Below are positions 62,111 to 64,000 of a DNA stretch of 64,000 nucleotides, piece after piece. Position numbers and translations under genes: made by a program. This DNA comes from Flagellimonas alvinocaridis (GTDB lineage: Bacteria > Bacteroidota > Bacteroidia > Flavobacteriales > Flavobacteriaceae). Each line of letters opens with the position of its first letter. The stretch's first letter is position 1. The notes beneath the pieces were generated by a model. The model made no database searches, was not told where the DNA came from, and saw only the letters and a list, made by a program, of their open reading frames with translations. Location: positions 34,056-98,055 of the forward strand of contig NZ_SNTZ01000010.1 in assembly GCF_004916895.1 (NCBI RefSeq), written 5' to 3'.

Positions 62111-63832
62111 TTATTTCTTCAGATATTCAAAAGCACGTCCATTAAAAAGCACTTCAAGCCCTATAATTTCATTCTTCTCATTTACTGCGAAATTGTAATA
62201 TACATTGGAATTTTGGACTCGAAAAAGACGCTTGCTAAATGGCTCCAATTTATCTATAATGTAGCCATAGTCAATAGTTAGCAAACTGTCTCTTATCACA
62301 ACTTTGAATGTATAGCCATTATTCAGGGTAGCGTATTCGCCTGTGTACTTCTCAAGGTTAATTTTTATATCTTCTGGATTTACTACAGGTGGTAGATTTT
62401 TTAATGTCGATTTATAATTGGCAGTTAGCACCTTCATTTTCATTTTTCCCAAAGCTTCCTTGTCGAATAACTTTCCGTTAATAATTGTGGCATTTATCTT
62501 TTTGAGATTTTTTATGTCTTCTAACGGATTTGCTTCTAAAATTACAATGTCGGCTAGTTTGTCTTTTTCAATAGTTCCCAGAGAGTCTGTCGCATTAAAA
62601 TATTTTGCTGGATTAATGGTGGCAGTCTGAAGTGCTCCTAATTCTGATATTCCTGCATCCTTGAGCTCAATAACTTCATCAATTAAGCTAAAACCCGGAA
62701 TCATATAATAGTAACCAACATCTGTTGCGGCAAGTAGCTGAACTCCTGCATCATACATTTTCTTGATTAAAAATTTTTCGTGGACGAATATCGAATCATT
62801 TCTTTTATTTGTTTCGTCAGATAAATTAGGTTTTGTGTCTCGAAAATGCTGCCATTCGGCATATTCATCAGGTGGAATAAAAGGCACACCTTCTTGGTCT
62901 TCAAAGAAATCCATTCCCAAGTTGGCAATATCTATCTTGCTTGTCCAGATCGTAGGTGAGATAAATGTTTTGTTTTCTACCAATACTTTAACGATGTTCT
63001 CAAACTTTTTCTCATCAAATGTTCGCACTGCTTCGGCAAGTGCATCATTGTCAAGCAGGTTTCTTGTAAATTTAGGTCGAAGCGAATCTTCTATTCCTGA
63101 AAAATACAAATGATGCATAGTCACGTGCTCAATACTTTTCATTCCAGTATTTGACAAATATTCCAATGGAATGGATAATGGCGGATGTCCAGCTACATAC
63201 ATTCCTTGCTTTTGAGTTTCCTCTATAAATCCGTCATAAGCCTCTTTGTTTATCTTGCTGTACACTTTTACAAAATCTATTCCTTCATTTTTCAATTTTA
63301 AAACATAGGCTTTGGCATCATCAAATGTCGAAATAACATCAAAGTTGCCGTTAATTGGCTCTTCTCCATCAACGATTCTTCCGATATGCATAATCCGGGG
63401 CCCTTCAAAGTCATTCGTTTTCAATTTTTCTCTCCACTCCACAACTTGTTCAGACTGCTCTTTTGTTTTAACCCACATATCCCTTACTCCAGTTACTCCG
63501 TTTGCCAACATAAGTGGAAAGTACCAAATGTTAGGTGGTTGTGGGTCGCTGTTGTTGAAAATATGCGTGTGCATATCAAATAGACCAGGAATTACATATT
63601 TATCTGTTCCGTCAACTAATTTTCCTTTGTATTGAATATTATTTTTGTGATTGGTGATGCCACTTATTTTATTTTTGTTTATTGATATGTCCATTGACTT
63701 CAGAACCTCTCCATTCTCAACATTGATAACATTTACATTTGTTATAGTCAAGTCATTTTCAATTTCCTTTGAACAACCGTAAAGAAGCAATGGAATGAAT
63801 ACGAATTTTAATATTTTGAGACAGTATTTCAT
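62111..63832 (-). CDS. Amidohydrolase family lipoprotein
   Basis: 573 residues. Lipobox LLLYGC gives C20. Metal-dependent amidohydrolase fold: H88-T-H90 in LFDMHTHIF, later His in MYVAGHPPLS and SIEHVTMHHLYFSG, Asp in LLAATDVGYYY, then the composite beta-sandwich (DKLADIVILEANPLEDIKNL). The extra C-terminal 100 residues (KYTGEYATLNNGYTFKVVI) resemble the extension of some beta-lactamase-like lipoproteins. The gene lies in AT-rich DNA at the window edge. Substrate unknown; imidazolonepropionase- or prolidase-type relatives are the nearest guess. Confidence 0.87.
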   Translation of the reverse strand: MKYCLKILKFVFIPLLLYGCSKEIENDLTITNVNVINVENGEVLKSMDISINKNKISGITNHKNNIQYKGKLVDGTDKYVIPGLFDMHTHIFNNSDPQPPNIWYFPLMLANGVTGVRDMWVKTKEQSEQVVEWREKLKTNDFEGPRIMHIGRIVDGEEPINGNFDVISTFDDAKAYVLKLKNEGIDFVKVYSKINKEAYDGFIEETQKQGMYVAGHPPLSIPLEYLSNTGMKSIEHVTMHHLYFSGIEDSLRPKFTRNLLDNDALAEAVRTFDEKKFENIVKVLVENKTFISPTIWTSKIDIANLGMDFFEDQEGVPFIPPDEYAEWQHFRDTKPNLSDETNKRNDSIFVHEKFLIKKMYDAGVQLLAATDVGYYYMIPGFSLIDEVIELKDAGISELGALQTATINPAKYFNATDSLGTIEKDKLADIVILEANPLEDIKNLKKINATIINGKLFDKEALGKMKMKVLTANYKSTLKNLPPVVNPEDIKINLEKYTGEYATLNNGYTFKVVIRDSLLTIDYGYIIDKLEPFSKRLFRVQNSNVYYNFAVNEKNEIIGLEVLFNGRAFEYLKK

Positions 63833-64000
63833 TTTTTGGTCATATTGTGGCTAACGGTCTCCTTTACTTTGAATTTATATATTAAATAAGAGAAAGAGGA
63901 GAACTAAAACGGTCTCTAAGTTAAGCCTTACTAGACGTATCAGTCCTCTTTTCTCCTAAAAGTTGCATAGAACCAATTGGAATACCAGGTGTTGTAGCAC
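63833..64000. other. Non-coding right edge, AT-rich
   Basis: No ORF starts here. AACGGTCTC occurs twice (63853-63861 and 63908-63916). GTTAAGC (63920-63926) fits the GTTRRRY core of integron attC sites, as does GTTAGGC (62097-62103) at the other end of the amidohydrolase gene. Suggestive only. Confidence 0.25.

Overview
The window looks like chromosomal DNA of a marine member of the Flavobacteriaceae (Bacteroidota); the protein sequences feel closest to the Muricauda/Allomuricauda group, but that is recognition from memory, not a search result. Supporting signs: a PorX-type response regulator with a PglZ domain (type IX secretion control), an LpxC-FabZ fusion, a short SerA without ACT domain, Cys-anchored lipoproteins whose mature ends are rich in Ser and Asp, no Shine-Dalgarno sequences before genes, and repeated TAnnTTTG boxes at the -7 promoter position typical of the phylum. 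No rRNA, tRNA, CRISPR array or insertion sequence was seen.

Layout. 0-5.5 kb: a minus-strand serine biosynthesis unit (acyl-CoA reductase, serC, a frameshifted four-helix-bundle gene, serA), divergent from a ferredoxin, then ychF. 5.5-7.5 kb: a repeat-built surface lipoprotein. 7.7-13.3 kb: parE, parC and a sterol-desaturase family gene. 13.3-15 kb: an XRE regulator, a lipoprotein and TerC on the minus strand. 15.1-20.2 kb: M14 peptidase, Lrp regulator, DinB protein, small acidic protein, aroB and proline dehydrogenase. 20.2-23.1 kb is an AT-rich accessory patch: a C10 (streptopain-like) cysteine protease lipoprotein, a small lipoprotein 4 bp behind it, and a shortened membrane-bound AraC-type regulator. 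23.1-27.7 kb: alanine-dehydrogenase-like gene, membrane protein, a tiny exported peptide, tsaE and porX. 27.7-35.5 kb: HD hydrolase, lpxD, lpxC/fabZ, lpxA, efp, an lpxD paralogue, sucD and fabG. 35.5-38.3 kb: VWA membrane protein and an SPFH protein.

38.3-46.5 kb is a complete histidine operon, hisG-D-C-B-H-(GNAT)-A-(DinB)-F-IE. Its genes overlap or nearly touch, and it is preceded by a 17-codon leader peptide with three consecutive His codons and a strong intrinsic terminator, a textbook attenuator arrangement. The promoter box in front lies so close that the leader ORF may be leaderless. 46.6-49.2 kb holds a VWA/MoxR-type AAA pair. 49.2-54.5 kb: membrane protein, two tandem alpha/beta hydrolases, cysM-cysE and two conserved small proteins. 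54.6-61.5 kb: DUF1080 lipoprotein, DUF302, epimerase, serine hydrolase, PhyH dioxygenase, DUF2200, PD40 lipoprotein and a fused nucleotidyltransferase-HEPN protein. The right end (61.6-64 kb) is AT-rich and accessory-looking, with an unrecognised small gene and an amidohydrolase lipoprotein.

The most rewarding places are the his attenuator, the C10 protease/lipoprotein/AraC patch with its spaced repeats, the exact 15-bp repeat around the XRE regulator, and the palindrome made of two back-to-back promoter boxes before the ferredoxin. I did not find an unmistakably new multi-gene defence or mobile system.
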